From: Neptuniibacter victor
GTDB lineage: Bacteria; Pseudomonadota; Gammaproteobacteria; Pseudomonadales; Balneatricaceae
Length of the DNA stretch: 64,000 bases
Direction: 5' to 3'
Assembly (NCBI GenBank): GCA_027943745.1
Contig: AP025763.1
Location: forward strand, 1,798,001-1,862,000
In this document: positions 56,057 through 64,000 of the stretch, in pieces
How positions within the stretch are numbered: position 1 is the stretch's first letter
Layout: each line of letters starts with the position of its first letter
Made by a program: the position numbers and the translations under genes
Notes under the pieces: generated by a model
The model's input: only the letters and a program-made list of their open reading frames with translations
Database searches by the model: none
What the model was told of the DNA's origin: nothing

Positions 56057-57403
56057 CTATATTCTTCCTGAACGTTTTAATAGCATGTATTCATTTACAA
56101 GGGATACATGCATTGATTCAGGTATTGAGTCAGCTATCAGTACCCCCTGAGCTTTTAATTTCTTGATAAGCGCTTGGCGTTGTTGTGTATAGAGATGGGT
56201 CGCCGTGTAAAGCAGAGCATCTTTAATATCCGTTACTTGTATATTGTTTTCTAAGTTACGTTCCTTGAGGCATGCAATCATCACTAAGTGTTTTTTAGTG
56301 AGAAGCTTAACGGATTGAAGAAGGTCATCTGTATCTTCATCTCTTAGATTTGTTATCACGATGATAAGTGATCGTTTTTGCTGCTTTAGCATTAATTGCT
56401 GAGCAGCACTGGCGAGGTCACAATTTTCTAAAGAGCTGTGTAGATCATATAGGCTATTAAGTAGCGTATTAATTTTGTTCTTGCCTTTGATCGGTTTTAT
56501 CCAGCGACTATCACCGGAAAAACTCATCATGCCAACTGCATCGCCAGCAGAGAGTGCCATATAGGATGTAAGAAGGAGCGCATTGATACTGTGGTCAAAA
56601 TGACTTAAATCCCCGTCTTGGGCGCGCATGCGTCTACCGCAATCCAGCATGAAAATTATCTCTTGATCTCGTTCATCCTGATACTCACGGGAGATTAGCT
56701 TGTGTTGCCTAGAGGTCGCTTTCCAGTCAATTTGACGAATTTCATCACCCCTCTGGTACTCTCTTAATTGTTTAAAGGATTGCCCAGATCCCCTGCGTTG
56801 AGATAAATGTGCACCGATATGAGCTAATCGTTGTTCATAGTCTAAGAAGCTAAGATTGGCTATCGCCATGAAGTTGGGGTAGATCTTTGTTGTTTGGTTG
56901 GCATCAATACTCTTTTGGTGGCGCCAAAAATTAAAGGGTGATTGGACGCGAAGGTTAATTTGATTAAAGCTTGCTGGCCCACGCTTTATCGGTCGAACCG
57001 TATATGTAGCAACAGCGCTTTCACCCGATTGAAGGCTGAGTTCCGATGGTAGTTGCTCGGTTTTTATTGTAGTGGGGTAGCTATCGGTATAACTAAATTT
57101 AATAGGGCGCTTGGCGTTATTTTCAAATTTTAGTTGGATTTTGCAATCGGTACCAAGGGCGAGATTACTAGGAAGTTTTCGCCACGCATGAACACTATTT
57201 GTGAATTTTACAAGAAAAGCATCAGCTAGCAGTATAGCGACCATCAGGGTTAATAAAACCCACCAGATAGTGCTAATGATCGATAAGTCCAATTCGCTAA
57301 AGATGCGAAGTATCACTAATAAAAAAGCAGTCGCTAGAAAACTATAAAGTGCTACAAAAAAACGCTTATCCGGTATTAAGTTCATCAAGATGTTCTCATA
57401 CAC
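56057..57403 (-). CDS. DUF58 protein of a MoxR-type cluster
   Basis: 448 residues. Two N-terminal helices (about 12-62) lead to a periplasm- or cytoplasm-facing beta domain and the DUF58 pattern QLREYQRGDEIRQIDWKATSR (about 208-228). The region after it resembles a von Willebrand A fold (EIIFMLDCGRRM). DUF58 proteins accompany MoxR ATPases as probable cofactors. It overlaps the MoxR gene by eight bases, and is the last gene of the seven-gene unit. Confidence 0.87.
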   Translation of the reverse strand: MYENILMNLIPDKRFFVALYSFLATAFLLVILRIFSELDLSIISTIWWVLLTLMVAILLADAFLVKFTNSVHAWRKLPSNLALGTDCKIQLKFENNAKRPIKFSYTDSYPTTIKTEQLPSELSLQSGESAVATYTVRPIKRGPASFNQINLRVQSPFNFWRHQKSIDANQTTKIYPNFMAIANLSFLDYEQRLAHIGAHLSQRRGSGQSFKQLREYQRGDEIRQIDWKATSRQHKLISREYQDERDQEIIFMLDCGRRMRAQDGDLSHFDHSINALLLTSYMALSAGDAVGMMSFSGDSRWIKPIKGKNKINTLLNSLYDLHSSLENCDLASAAQQLMLKQQKRSLIIVITNLRDEDTDDLLQSVKLLTKKHLVMIACLKERNLENNIQVTDIKDALLYTATHLYTQQRQALIKKLKAQGVLIADSIPESMHVSLVNEYMLLKRSGRI

Positions 57404-58379
57404 GTGGGGCGTCGATAGACTGAATCAGCTGGCTAAGTATTTGGTCTGGGGTGAAACCTTCAATTTCACTGTCAGGTGAAAGTAAAACCCTATGTCTAAG
57501 AACAGGTAGTGCGACTTGCTTGATATCATCGGGCAGCACAAAAGCTCTGTTATTCATTAATGCCCATGCTTTTGCTGCATTGACGATACCGATACTTGCA
57601 CGTGGTCCGGCCCCTCTTAATATCGTGCTGGTGTTACGCGTAGCATGAACGATATTGATGGCGTAGCTAAGAACTTGGTCATCAATGGTATTTGCTTCCG
57701 CAGCTGCTTGTAATGCCATGATATCTTCTGGTGATAGCTGCTGGCTGATCTGTTGGTCGATGGTGGTCATGGATAATTTACCCTTAGTCACCTGTGAAAC
57801 CATCTGCTTTTCTTGCTCAAATTCAGGGTAGTGAATAAATACTTTAAGTAAAAAACGATCTAATTCTGCTTCAGGAAGTGGATAGGTGCCTTCTTGATCA
57901 ATCGGATTTTGTGTCGCAAGGACCATGAATGGCGCATTGAGCGGGTAGGGCTTACCCTCGATGGTTACTTGTTGTTCTTGCATAACTTCAAGCAACGCCG
58001 CTTGTGTTTTTGCTGGTGAGCGATTGATCTCATCAGCCAGAAGTAGATTGGTGAAAATCGGGCCGCGACGGATATTAAATTTGCCTTTTTGCATATCGTA
58101 GACAGCATGACCTGTCATATCGGCAGGCATTAAATCTGGCGTGAACTGAATGCGCTTAAATTGCCCAGCAAAGCAAGTCGCTAGTGCTTTAACTAGCAAG
58201 GTTTTACCAAGCCCTGGTAAGCCTTCAAGCAAAACATGGCCCTTACAAAGTAACGTGACAATTACTTGGTCTACAACGTCATCTTGACCAATGAGTATGC
58301 TCTTAATGTTGCTGCGAAGTAATTCAATATGCTCAGCCACTAATGGCTCAACTTGAGTGGCTTCTGTCGCGTTATTCAT
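57396..58379 (-). CDS. MoxR-family AAA+ ATPase
   Basis: 327 residues. Walker A is GLPGLGKTLLVKAL (about residue 55), Walker B is LLADEINRSP (about 113), and sensor 1 is LATQNPIDQEGTYPLPEAELDRF (about 155). These proteins remodel other proteins and often assist metal-cofactor or stress functions through adjacent VWA or DUF58 proteins. The start overlaps the DUF4350 stop by four bases and its end overlaps DUF58 by eight, so it is within a coupled operon. Confidence 0.93.
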   Translation of the reverse strand: MNNATEATQVEPLVAEHIELLRSNIKSILIGQDDVVDQVIVTLLCKGHVLLEGLPGLGKTLLVKALATCFAGQFKRIQFTPDLMPADMTGHAVYDMQKGKFNIRRGPIFTNLLLADEINRSPAKTQAALLEVMQEQQVTIEGKPYPLNAPFMVLATQNPIDQEGTYPLPEAELDRFLLKVFIHYPEFEQEKQMVSQVTKGKLSMTTIDQQISQQLSPEDIMALQAAAEANTIDDQVLSYAINIVHATRNTSTILRGAGPRASIGIVNAAKAWALMNNRAFVLPDDIKQVALPVLRHRVLLSPDSEIEGFTPDQILSQLIQSIDAPRV

Positions 58380-59656
58380 AAAGCGTTCCTGATGTTTATG
58401 AGAAGTTTGGTAATAAAGGTAAATTGCTCGTCGCTGTATTTTTCGGTCTCAGAAAGTGCTGTTTTTATATCCTCAACGGGAAGGTTGCTAATTTCAGAGA
58501 TCACTGCGAACTGGTTAGTCTCGCTTAATTGATCAAATGCACTGTGGTGGTTCAGTGCTTTTTGATAAATTTCGGTACGCAAAGGCTGAAGTAAAAAGTT
58601 CATCTGATTATGACGGTAATGAAAGTTGGCAACGGCAGTAATGTGTTCTTCCATTGATCGTCGAGCGAATCTATTTGTCTCTCGTATTGGCCCAAAACGT
58701 TTTGCTTTTGTAATACTCCAGGCAAGGAGCAGTAACAAGGAGGTCAAGGTTAGCTCGAAAGCATATTGAATAATTAGCTCCAATAGCGAAGGCCAGTTGG
58801 CATATCGCTGTATATAGATGCGTTTAGCGTCCTTGTTTAGCCAGTACAGCAAGTGCGCATGATCAAAAAGCCCGATTTTATCATTGGTCCAAATGTCAGC
58901 ATCACTGATGATTGTTAAGTGCCCTTCGCCTAGTTGAAAACTGAGCATAGATATTACTGTTTCGTTCTCAGCGCTTGTGTTTAGTTGTAGATCACGGAAA
59001 TTTCTCATTTGCTCTTGATTAAGCAAGGGATGCTCCAATGAGGTTCCACTATCGGTCAAAAAGCGAAGAGGGCCTGTGGCTTTGTCTGTATAAACGGTAC
59101 TTAATGAGCTTGTCTTCGTTTTATTCTCTATTCGTGTAATTTCATGTCTTACTTGTTCCGATGGTGTAAGTGATTTGTTGGCGCTATTGTTTGCACGATT
59201 GCTTTCTAGAGGAGGGTTTACGGCATCACTTTTTTTGATCAACGCGTTCAAGTCGATAGGGGGTTCAGTTGTCGTTTCCTTAAACGATGCGCTTAGACTG
59301 ATTAATTTAGCCAGATTAGATTCACGCTCATTATCGAACTCCCAAATAAGGTTCCCACCTGATCGAATCCATTCAATATATTTATAAGCATCACTTTCAC
59401 TGATATCTATTTCACTATTTGTGATGAAAAGGGCTGCGGAACTATCAAGTTCAGAGAAAGGAACCGTGTTCGAGCGATGAATAACATCTTGCCCTTTAAG
59501 GGATAGAAATTTACCTGCGGCATAAAAGTCATTCTTACGGATATTGGATGTAGGGCCTTCATTAATTATTTTTTCGACCGGTTGAAGGTTCTTAAAACAA
59601 AGAATAGCAAAGAGCACTAATAAAATAGTAATGGCGATCTTTAACGAATTATTCAT
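58376..59656 (-). CDS. DUF4350 membrane protein
   Basis: 426 residues. One N-terminal helix (about 8-22) anchors a soluble region with the DUF4350 pattern (SALFITNSEIDISESDAYKYIEWIRSGGNLIWEF) and a second helix near 298-315. A helical region with RFGPIRETNRFARRSMEEHI follows. It resembles a GATase-like fold without an obvious catalytic Cys. The function is unknown, but it is a usual member of MoxR/DUF58 clusters. It overlaps DUF4129 and MoxR by four bases on either side. Confidence 0.85.
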   Translation of the reverse strand: MNNSLKIAITILLVLFAILCFKNLQPVEKIINEGPTSNIRKNDFYAAGKFLSLKGQDVIHRSNTVPFSELDSSAALFITNSEIDISESDAYKYIEWIRSGGNLIWEFDNERESNLAKLISLSASFKETTTEPPIDLNALIKKSDAVNPPLESNRANNSANKSLTPSEQVRHEITRIENKTKTSSLSTVYTDKATGPLRFLTDSGTSLEHPLLNQEQMRNFRDLQLNTSAENETVISMLSFQLGEGHLTIISDADIWTNDKIGLFDHAHLLYWLNKDAKRIYIQRYANWPSLLELIIQYAFELTLTSLLLLLAWSITKAKRFGPIRETNRFARRSMEEHITAVANFHYRHNQMNFLLQPLRTEIYQKALNHHSAFDQLSETNQFAVISEISNLPVEDIKTALSETEKYSDEQFTFITKLLINIRNAL

Positions 59657-61197
59657 AAATTGAATACCTTCTTGAGATCGCCAGACAGCGCTAATACTGC
59701 ATCGTCAGTAGGAGATAAATGAGCGTATGCTTGTAATTGCCAGGTGCGAGTTAAGGCGCTAAAGAAACGGTTTATATCTTCTTCAAGTGAGTGCTTTACT
59801 GCGTTGGCGCATTCTTGTTCCGTAAACCAGTCTTCTAGGTGTAGATCATAACGGTTAATCAAAAGATTAAGGCTGAATCTGTAGAGTAGAGACAGCGCAT
59901 GGCGGTGATTGCCTTGCGCTACGGCTTTCTCGACAGCATCAGCTATATCGTCAGGTAGGCTCTCAGTTTCAATATTCAGCCCCATAATTACACTGGGTTT
60001 TTGCTGAGAAATTGCCCCTTTTTTCTGACCTCCTGTTGTGGCGGATAGGTCTAAATTATGGAGTATATGCTTAGCTATAAAAAATAGAAGTAGGGCGATA
60101 CTGCCCCAAATGATGACTTCAAAAAAGACAGATATATTTTTCATAACATCCGAAAGCTCAAAAAGGTGTTCAATATTTTCGAGCCATTCGGGGAGCTCAG
60201 GATCTGATTCTTGCGTATCGTTGTTTGATTTCCACTCCCACTGGGTTACTTCTTTTTCGATGACAAAAGGCGGTGACTCAATTATCTCAAGCATCTGCTC
60301 TTTCGATTGCTCCGCTGCGCGTGAAGTTTGATCAAAAGTCAGGTTAAGATCATTTTGCGCCGCGTTTAGGTTATCACTTGAGATCAGTGAGAAGGTGAGG
60401 CAGCAGATGAGCGCTAAATGGGATGCGATGTTGTTTGTACTAGCAAATTTAGGGTTGTTCTTTGGGCGCTTTAGCATACTGTCGCGAAACAGTAGTTCCA
60501 GATCCCATGCCTCTAGTTCTACTCGCCGATTGATGTATAGGCTAAAGCCAGAGGCGATATATAAAGGGGCTATGATGCATACAGAGGAAGCGTAGATAAG
60601 ATTATAGAGGTGCTCAAAAATAAGAGGATGTTCCATGATGGTATTGAGGAAATTCCAATCAGTGTTTGAAGGAATGAATAATGCGACTAATGAGATGAAC
60701 CCTAAGCAGAGTAGTATTTCAAAATGGATAAAGACAGTGGTAACCCAAGTCGCCGCGTTACCGCAACCAAACTGCATTAACGCGGCTCTTTTAGCACGCG
60801 CTTCTCCTTTTTGTTTCTCAAGTACGGTGATCGGAAGATTAAAAGAGCGTCTGAATTCAAAACGGCGCCAAGTCAGTGCTGAAAAAATATCGAAGCGGTA
60901 AATATCAATTAGCACGCGAGCGTTAAACAGCTGTGGTACTGGTTCATTAAATAAGTAACGGCTAAGAAGATAGAGGGGGAGTCGATCAAATAAAGGCTTT
61001 AGCCACCAGAATACCAGCATCGCAATCCAAGGCGATTCATGAAATATAGCGCTTAGTATCAGGAAAACGGTCATGGCTGGAACAGCCCATGCAACAAGCA
61101 TCGGCCAGAACCAACGTTTGGCCATCAATATACCTACATCAATGGCTTCCCACTTGCCGCGTAATGCTGGCTTAATTTGTAATTCAGACAGATTCAT
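59653..61197 (-). CDS. DUF4129 membrane protein
   Basis: 514 residues from the ATG at 61197; the open frame starts at 61239 but runs back into the SpoIIM-like gene. Several helices occupy the first 300 residues, and a cytoplasmic DUF4129 region at the C-terminus (about 420-510) has GNHRHALSLLYRFSLNLLINR and the Trp-rich DWFTEQECANAV. The domain is a standard partner of MoxR clusters. It overlaps the SpoIIM-like stop by 14 bases and the DUF4350 start by four. Confidence 0.86.
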   Translation of the reverse strand: MNLSELQIKPALRGKWEAIDVGILMAKRWFWPMLVAWAVPAMTVFLILSAIFHESPWIAMLVFWWLKPLFDRLPLYLLSRYLFNEPVPQLFNARVLIDIYRFDIFSALTWRRFEFRRSFNLPITVLEKQKGEARAKRAALMQFGCGNAATWVTTVFIHFEILLCLGFISLVALFIPSNTDWNFLNTIMEHPLIFEHLYNLIYASSVCIIAPLYIASGFSLYINRRVELEAWDLELLFRDSMLKRPKNNPKFASTNNIASHLALICCLTFSLISSDNLNAAQNDLNLTFDQTSRAAEQSKEQMLEIIESPPFVIEKEVTQWEWKSNNDTQESDPELPEWLENIEHLFELSDVMKNISVFFEVIIWGSIALLLFFIAKHILHNLDLSATTGGQKKGAISQQKPSVIMGLNIETESLPDDIADAVEKAVAQGNHRHALSLLYRFSLNLLINRYDLHLEDWFTEQECANAVKHSLEEDINRFFSALTRTWQLQAYAHLSPTDDAVLALSGDLKKVFNL

Positions 61198-62155
61198 TTC
61201 GTCGCCCGAAAGAAGAGAAGAAACAGAACCAAAATACAAAAAACCAAGAAATTGCGCCTATGCCAAGCTTTAGAGCAATAGGGAGCTGAGTGCTAGACGA
61301 CCAGAAAGCTTCTAGAAAGGCGGCGATAAATAGCATAAATGCAGCTCCGTAGAGTATTTTTACCGCCTCTTTGGCCGCGGCTTTTAAGGCACTAAGTCTA
61401 GTTAGCTGTCCTGGATTGATAAGCGCGTAACCTATCATTAAACCTGCAGCCCCGCTAAATACAATGGCTGTGAGTTCAAATGCGCCGTGGCCAATGACAA
61501 ATGGATAAAAAGTGACGGCATAGCCAACGCTCGTTAATTTGCCCGCAACTGCGCCGATATAGAGTCCGTTGAAGCAGAGAAAGAAAACGGACCCTAGCCC
61601 AAAGAAGATGCCTCCGGCAAATGTTCTGAAGGCGATACCAATATTATTGTTGATGTAATATCCGAACATCGCTAAATCAGTGTCTGATCCTCTTTCACGG
61701 CCGATTTTATCGAGGGCCGGATTGTACATCGATTCTATTTCATCGACTTGTGCGGGGCTGATTAAGCTATAAATTAATGTTTCATCAAAGTAGCAAGCTA
61801 AGCCCGCCAGAATAGCAGGTAGAACGAAGAGAATTGATGCTAGAGATAGGTAGATATAATTGTCACGTAGTGTCCTGACAAAACTATAGAGAGCATTGCT
61901 TATTTGCTTGATGCGAACTCGATTCTCTTGTTGATACAAGATATGGTGGCCAGCCATGACTAGGGAGTTAAGTCTACGAATCATATCGTCTGAATAGTGT
62001 CGTTGCTTAGCCAGCGATAATTGAGCGCATATCTGTCGGTATTGCTCAGGAAACGTTGTTTCTAGTGGGCTTTTTTCATTTTTATAATTCGTAATTTGGC
62101 TCTCAAAATGCAGCCAGCCTTCAACATATACATTCTCAAAATCTTGTTGTTTCAT
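61184..62155 (-). CDS. SpoIIM-like (stage II sporulation protein M family) membrane protein
   Basis: 323 residues. A soluble N-terminus (about 1-95) is followed by about seven helices. The family pattern is seen at NNIGIAFRTFAGGIFFGLGSVFFLCFNGLYIGAVAG (about 168-203), with GHGAFELTAIVFSGAAGLMIG after it. Despite its name the domain is widespread in non-sporulating bacteria within MoxR clusters. It lies ten bases after the RDD gene. Confidence 0.88.
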   Translation of the reverse strand: MKQQDFENVYVEGWLHFESQITNYKNEKSPLETTFPEQYRQICAQLSLAKQRHYSDDMIRRLNSLVMAGHHILYQQENRVRIKQISNALYSFVRTLRDNYIYLSLASILFVLPAILAGLACYFDETLIYSLISPAQVDEIESMYNPALDKIGRERGSDTDLAMFGYYINNNIGIAFRTFAGGIFFGLGSVFFLCFNGLYIGAVAGKLTSVGYAVTFYPFVIGHGAFELTAIVFSGAAGLMIGYALINPGQLTRLSALKAAAKEAVKILYGAAFMLFIAAFLEAFWSSSTQLPIALKLGIGAISWFFVFWFCFFSSFGRRNESV

Positions 62156-62165
62156 AAAAAGGCCA

Positions 62166-62855
62166 CTATTTCTTACCTAATAGCCAGGCGCCGATAGATT
62201 TGACTAAGTTCAGTCCCTCTGATCCGGTACTTTTGGTGATAGGTTCTAATAGGTTTGTTAATTCAACTTGCCTTGCCTCACTGATCGAGGAGGTTCTTAG
62301 CGTGAAATTACTGATGGCCTGTTTTTCTTGAGGTGTTAAAGGCTGCGAGGGAGCAATGGGTGTTATCTCATTATCTAATAAACTATTTATTTTCTGCGGT
62401 GTGTATATAACAACAGTGCCAGCTGCCATATCGCCTAATCGCTGAAACTTTTTGCTTAGTGTTATGCTCGTTATTCCAAAAAGATAAAACACGGGGAGAA
62501 AGTCTGCCGAGCGGAGTAAGTTTCTAATCGTGGATCCACTCCAATTGACGGGGGTGTAATCTTCATTAACAACACGCAAGCCGAGGGCTTTTTTCCCTGG
62601 GGTTTGACCGTGACGAAAAACTTCAAAAAATACAGGATAGAACCATTCTAGAAGAAAAGTAATAACCAGAAAAAAACCAACCCCCACATTGCCGGTGAAA
62701 ATAGTAACAAGGCCTATTCCCAAATATATTAGGCAGCGCCAGCCAAGATCTATGGCATAAGCGAGTGTGCGGGGGATTGGACCAGCGATAGTAGAAGAGA
62801 AATCAATCCCTTCGGGTGTTTCAATACTACAGCTGGTGTCAATAAGCTTTTTCAT
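62166..62855 (-). CDS. RDD-family membrane protein
   Basis: 229 residues with three to four helices. The family motif is GPIPRTLAYAIDLGWRCLIYLGIG (about 27-50), with FFEVFRHGQTPGKKALGLRVVNEDY following (about 88-112). The C-terminal 70 residues are soluble. RDD proteins are linked to Na+/H+ exchange or membrane protein assembly in some species; here it is the second gene of a MoxR operon. It starts six bases after the DUF4234 stop. Confidence 0.87.
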   Translation of the reverse strand: MKKLIDTSCSIETPEGIDFSSTIAGPIPRTLAYAIDLGWRCLIYLGIGLVTIFTGNVGVGFFLVITFLLEWFYPVFFEVFRHGQTPGKKALGLRVVNEDYTPVNWSGSTIRNLLRSADFLPVFYLFGITSITLSKKFQRLGDMAAGTVVIYTPQKINSLLDNEITPIAPSQPLTPQEKQAISNFTLRTSSISEARQVELTNLLEPITKSTGSEGLNLVKSIGAWLLGKK

Positions 62856-62861
62856 CGATGG

Positions 62862-63371
62862 CTATTTTGAATTATGCACATCGATGTGTTGATTGATCTT
62901 ATAATTCAAATATAAGACCTGAAAGAAGAAAGTTAAGATAGGACCCGCCCATGTTGGTTTGCCTTCGCTTTGAGTCATCTCATTTAGGCGATTACGGAAT
63001 TTAAAAACCCAAATAATCATTGCTACAAAGCTTGCTATGCCAATGATTGGCGATGCAATCATCATCGCTGGAAGAATATCAATAACGGCTGAACCTAATA
63101 GGAACGGTCCGTAGTTAATAATCATGCCAAGAACATACAGTACAAGGCTGGTGGTTATAAGAGCGCTAGGGATCTTGTTATCAATCACGGAGTTGATCGC
63201 TTTACTACGGCTATAAAGCCAATAGACTGCATAGATACCCATAGTAATGATTGATAGCCCGACAACAGCCCAAGTGGAAAAACGTGTGAAAATATTTAAA
63301 ACGTCTGCTTGAGAGCTGCTTTTAAGATCGGCTTCTGGAGCGGAATATGGATTTTCAGCGATTTCGTTCAT
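62862..63371 (-). CDS. DUF4234 membrane protein, first gene of the MoxR-type operon
   Basis: 169 residues with a polar N-terminus (residues 1-25) and about four helices. DUF4234 pattern: RFSTWAVVGLSIITMGIYAVYWLYSRSKAINSVIDNK. It is the first gene in the seven-gene unit and lies six bases ahead of the RDD gene. Function unknown. Its start codon lies inside the end of the short overlapping frame described separately. Confidence 0.83.
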   Translation of the reverse strand: MNEIAENPYSAPEADLKSSSQADVLNIFTRFSTWAVVGLSIITMGIYAVYWLYSRSKAINSVIDNKIPSALITTSLVLYVLGMIINYGPFLLGSAVIDILPAMMIASPIIGIASFVAMIIWVFKFRNRLNEMTQSEGKPTWAGPILTFFFQVLYLNYKINQHIDVHNSK

Positions 63372-63450
63372 TTTTCATCCTTAAAAAGTTATTAGCATGC
63401 GCTACAGCGTCAGAAAGCTCATGTTTGGTGCGATCATCCATATAGCACAT
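63355..63450 (-). other. possible short coding frame or remnant overlapping the DUF4234 start
   Basis: A 31-codon frame starts at ATG 63450 and ends at TGA 63355, so its stop overlaps the DUF4234 start. The frame stays open a further 23 codons upstream, and the deduced text looks protein-like (YCHYKGEWDSIAMCYMDDR, then HELSDAVAHANNFL), with codons unlike random intergenic DNA. No good start or ribosome site exists upstream. It may be a small coupled leader peptide or the remnant of a lost gene. Confidence is low. Confidence 0.3.
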
Positions 63451-63734
63451 TGCGATGCTATCCCATTCCCCTTTGTAATGGCAATAGCTGCCAATTAAAA
63501 CAATAAGATAAGTGCTAGTTTAAATGTTAAGTTTCTTGGTTTTGTGGATGGCAGTGGGGCACGCTGGTGAAAATAAAAAAATGAGAAATGACACTAAATG
63601 CATGTTTAAGTTGTCATATAATTTAAATATGCTTGGGTTAGTTAAGCAGGTATTGGTAAAATCTCACTGAGAATGATTGTTTCTTTTAAAACTCATCATC
63701 TCTGTTATGCAGAGCTACGATAGGAGGGCATGCT
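63372..63734. other. intergenic stretch with divergent promoters
   Basis: This 363-base gap holds the start of the DUF4234 operon on the minus side and the ribosome site of the 61-residue gene on the plus side. Apart from the possible short frame at 63355-63450, it is AT-rich (63570-63640 especially) and shows no RNA gene. I saw no clear promoter hexamers at standard spacing. Confidence 0.5.
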
Positions 63735-63920
63735 ATGACTGCCACCGATAAAGTACATCCAAAATTTACAGAGGCCATGGAAAAACTATCGGCAATGAGT
63801 GAAGAGGAAAGGTTGTCCGAAAAAAATAAAGATTTGTTTGAGCAAGCAATGAATTACGCTCCTTTAGATATTCAGCCAAAGCTTGTAGCTATACGTAAAA
63901 AGTACGATGAGCTTCACTGA
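63735..63920 (+). CDS. 61-residue protein of unknown function
   Basis: 61 residues, acidic and Lys-rich, predicted mostly helical (EAMEKLSAMSEEERLSEKNK and IQPKLVAIRKKYDELH). A perfect AGGAGG lies seven bases before the ATG, and a strong terminator follows 25 bases after the stop, so it is very likely a real, single-gene transcript. I do not recognise the family. There is no signal peptide or membrane segment. Confidence 0.75.
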   Translation: MTATDKVHPKFTEAMEKLSAMSEEERLSEKNKDLFEQAMNYAPLDIQPKLVAIRKKYDELH

Positions 63921-63945
63921 TAATCTGAAGCTTAGGCTTTAAAGG

Positions 63946-63971
63946 ACGCCGCTTTTTGCGGCGTTTTTTTT
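63946..63971 (+). terminator. terminator of the 61-residue gene
   Basis: ACGCCGC-TTTTT-GCGGCGT is a seven-pair GC-rich stem followed by eight Ts. It starts 25 bases after the stop codon. Confidence 0.92.
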
Positions 63972-64000
63972 ACTCATTTTAATCTCTTTTACATTCGTAG

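Noticed and set aside
56057-63371. The MoxR cluster as a possible new defence system
   Set aside because: Although MoxR-VWA modules occur in some defence systems, this set lacks any nuclease, protease or toxin effector and matches the widespread housekeeping-like MoxR/DUF58/DUF4129 arrangement.

Overview
The window comes from the chromosome of a Gram-negative, moderately AT-rich gammaproteobacterium. It encodes periplasmic, Tat-exported and lipobox proteins, FabV, RadD, YgiQ, YihE/SrkA and YaiL-type proteins. The mix of a group 1d-like uptake hydrogenase, several diguanylate cyclases and a solitary flagellin suggests a marine, motile oceanospirillalean (Neptunomonas/Amphritea-like). That placement is inferred from gene content only. 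I saw no rRNA, tRNA, CRISPR array, prophage or insertion sequence; the window reads as ordinary chromosome with dense, mostly short operons.

Layout. 1-4.4 kb: 3' part of a GFA-family gene, an orphan periplasmic binding protein, a bacterioferritin-associated ferredoxin gene behind a probable Fur box, a GAF-GGDEF protein, a YjdF-like membrane protein and a LysR regulator. 4.5-6.6 kb: glutathione-dependent formaldehyde detoxification (frmA, fghA). 6.7-13.4 kb: LysE exporter, solitary flagellin, DASS anion permease divergent from an AraC regulator, a second orphan binding protein, hisC and a DUF2750 gene. 13.5-18.1 kb: hemerythrin behind a perfect FNR-type box, divergent from hydrogenase genes for small subunit, large subunit and cytochrome b behind a good sigma-54 promoter match. 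No maturation genes are nearby. 18.2-32.5 kb: orphan HigA-like protein, three more GGDEF proteins, RadD helicase, transglutaminase-like protein, DUF5610 protein, Kef-type antiporter, YaiL-like protein and SrkA. 32.5-38.1 kb: topB behind a LexA-type box, YbfB-like MFS transporter and two LysR regulators. 38.2-44.8 kb: DUF2157 and DUF4401/GDYXXLXY membrane proteins, FmdB-like and MazG-like proteins, then arsC-wrbA-DUF2069 and a fused cysteine desulfurase/SufE protein. 44.9-56.0 kb: YihY, acylphosphatase, HDOD protein, ProS, MscS channel, DUF523, MaoC hydratase, FabV, YbaY/META lipoprotein and YgiQ radical SAM protein. 56.1-63.4 kb: tightly overlapping minus-strand operon DUF4234-RDD-SpoIIM-DUF4129-DUF4350-MoxR-DUF58. 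The window closes with a 61-residue orphan gene that has its own ribosome site and terminator.

The most informative signals lie between genes. There are matches to FNR, sigma-54, LexA and Fur sites, each in a position that makes sense for the neighbouring gene, plus a 21-bp-phased direct repeat between the AraC regulator and its presumed permease target. The most unusual protein is the CsdA/SufS-SufE fusion, which carries both catalytic cysteines on one chain. I did not find convincing evidence of a wholly new defence or mobile system.
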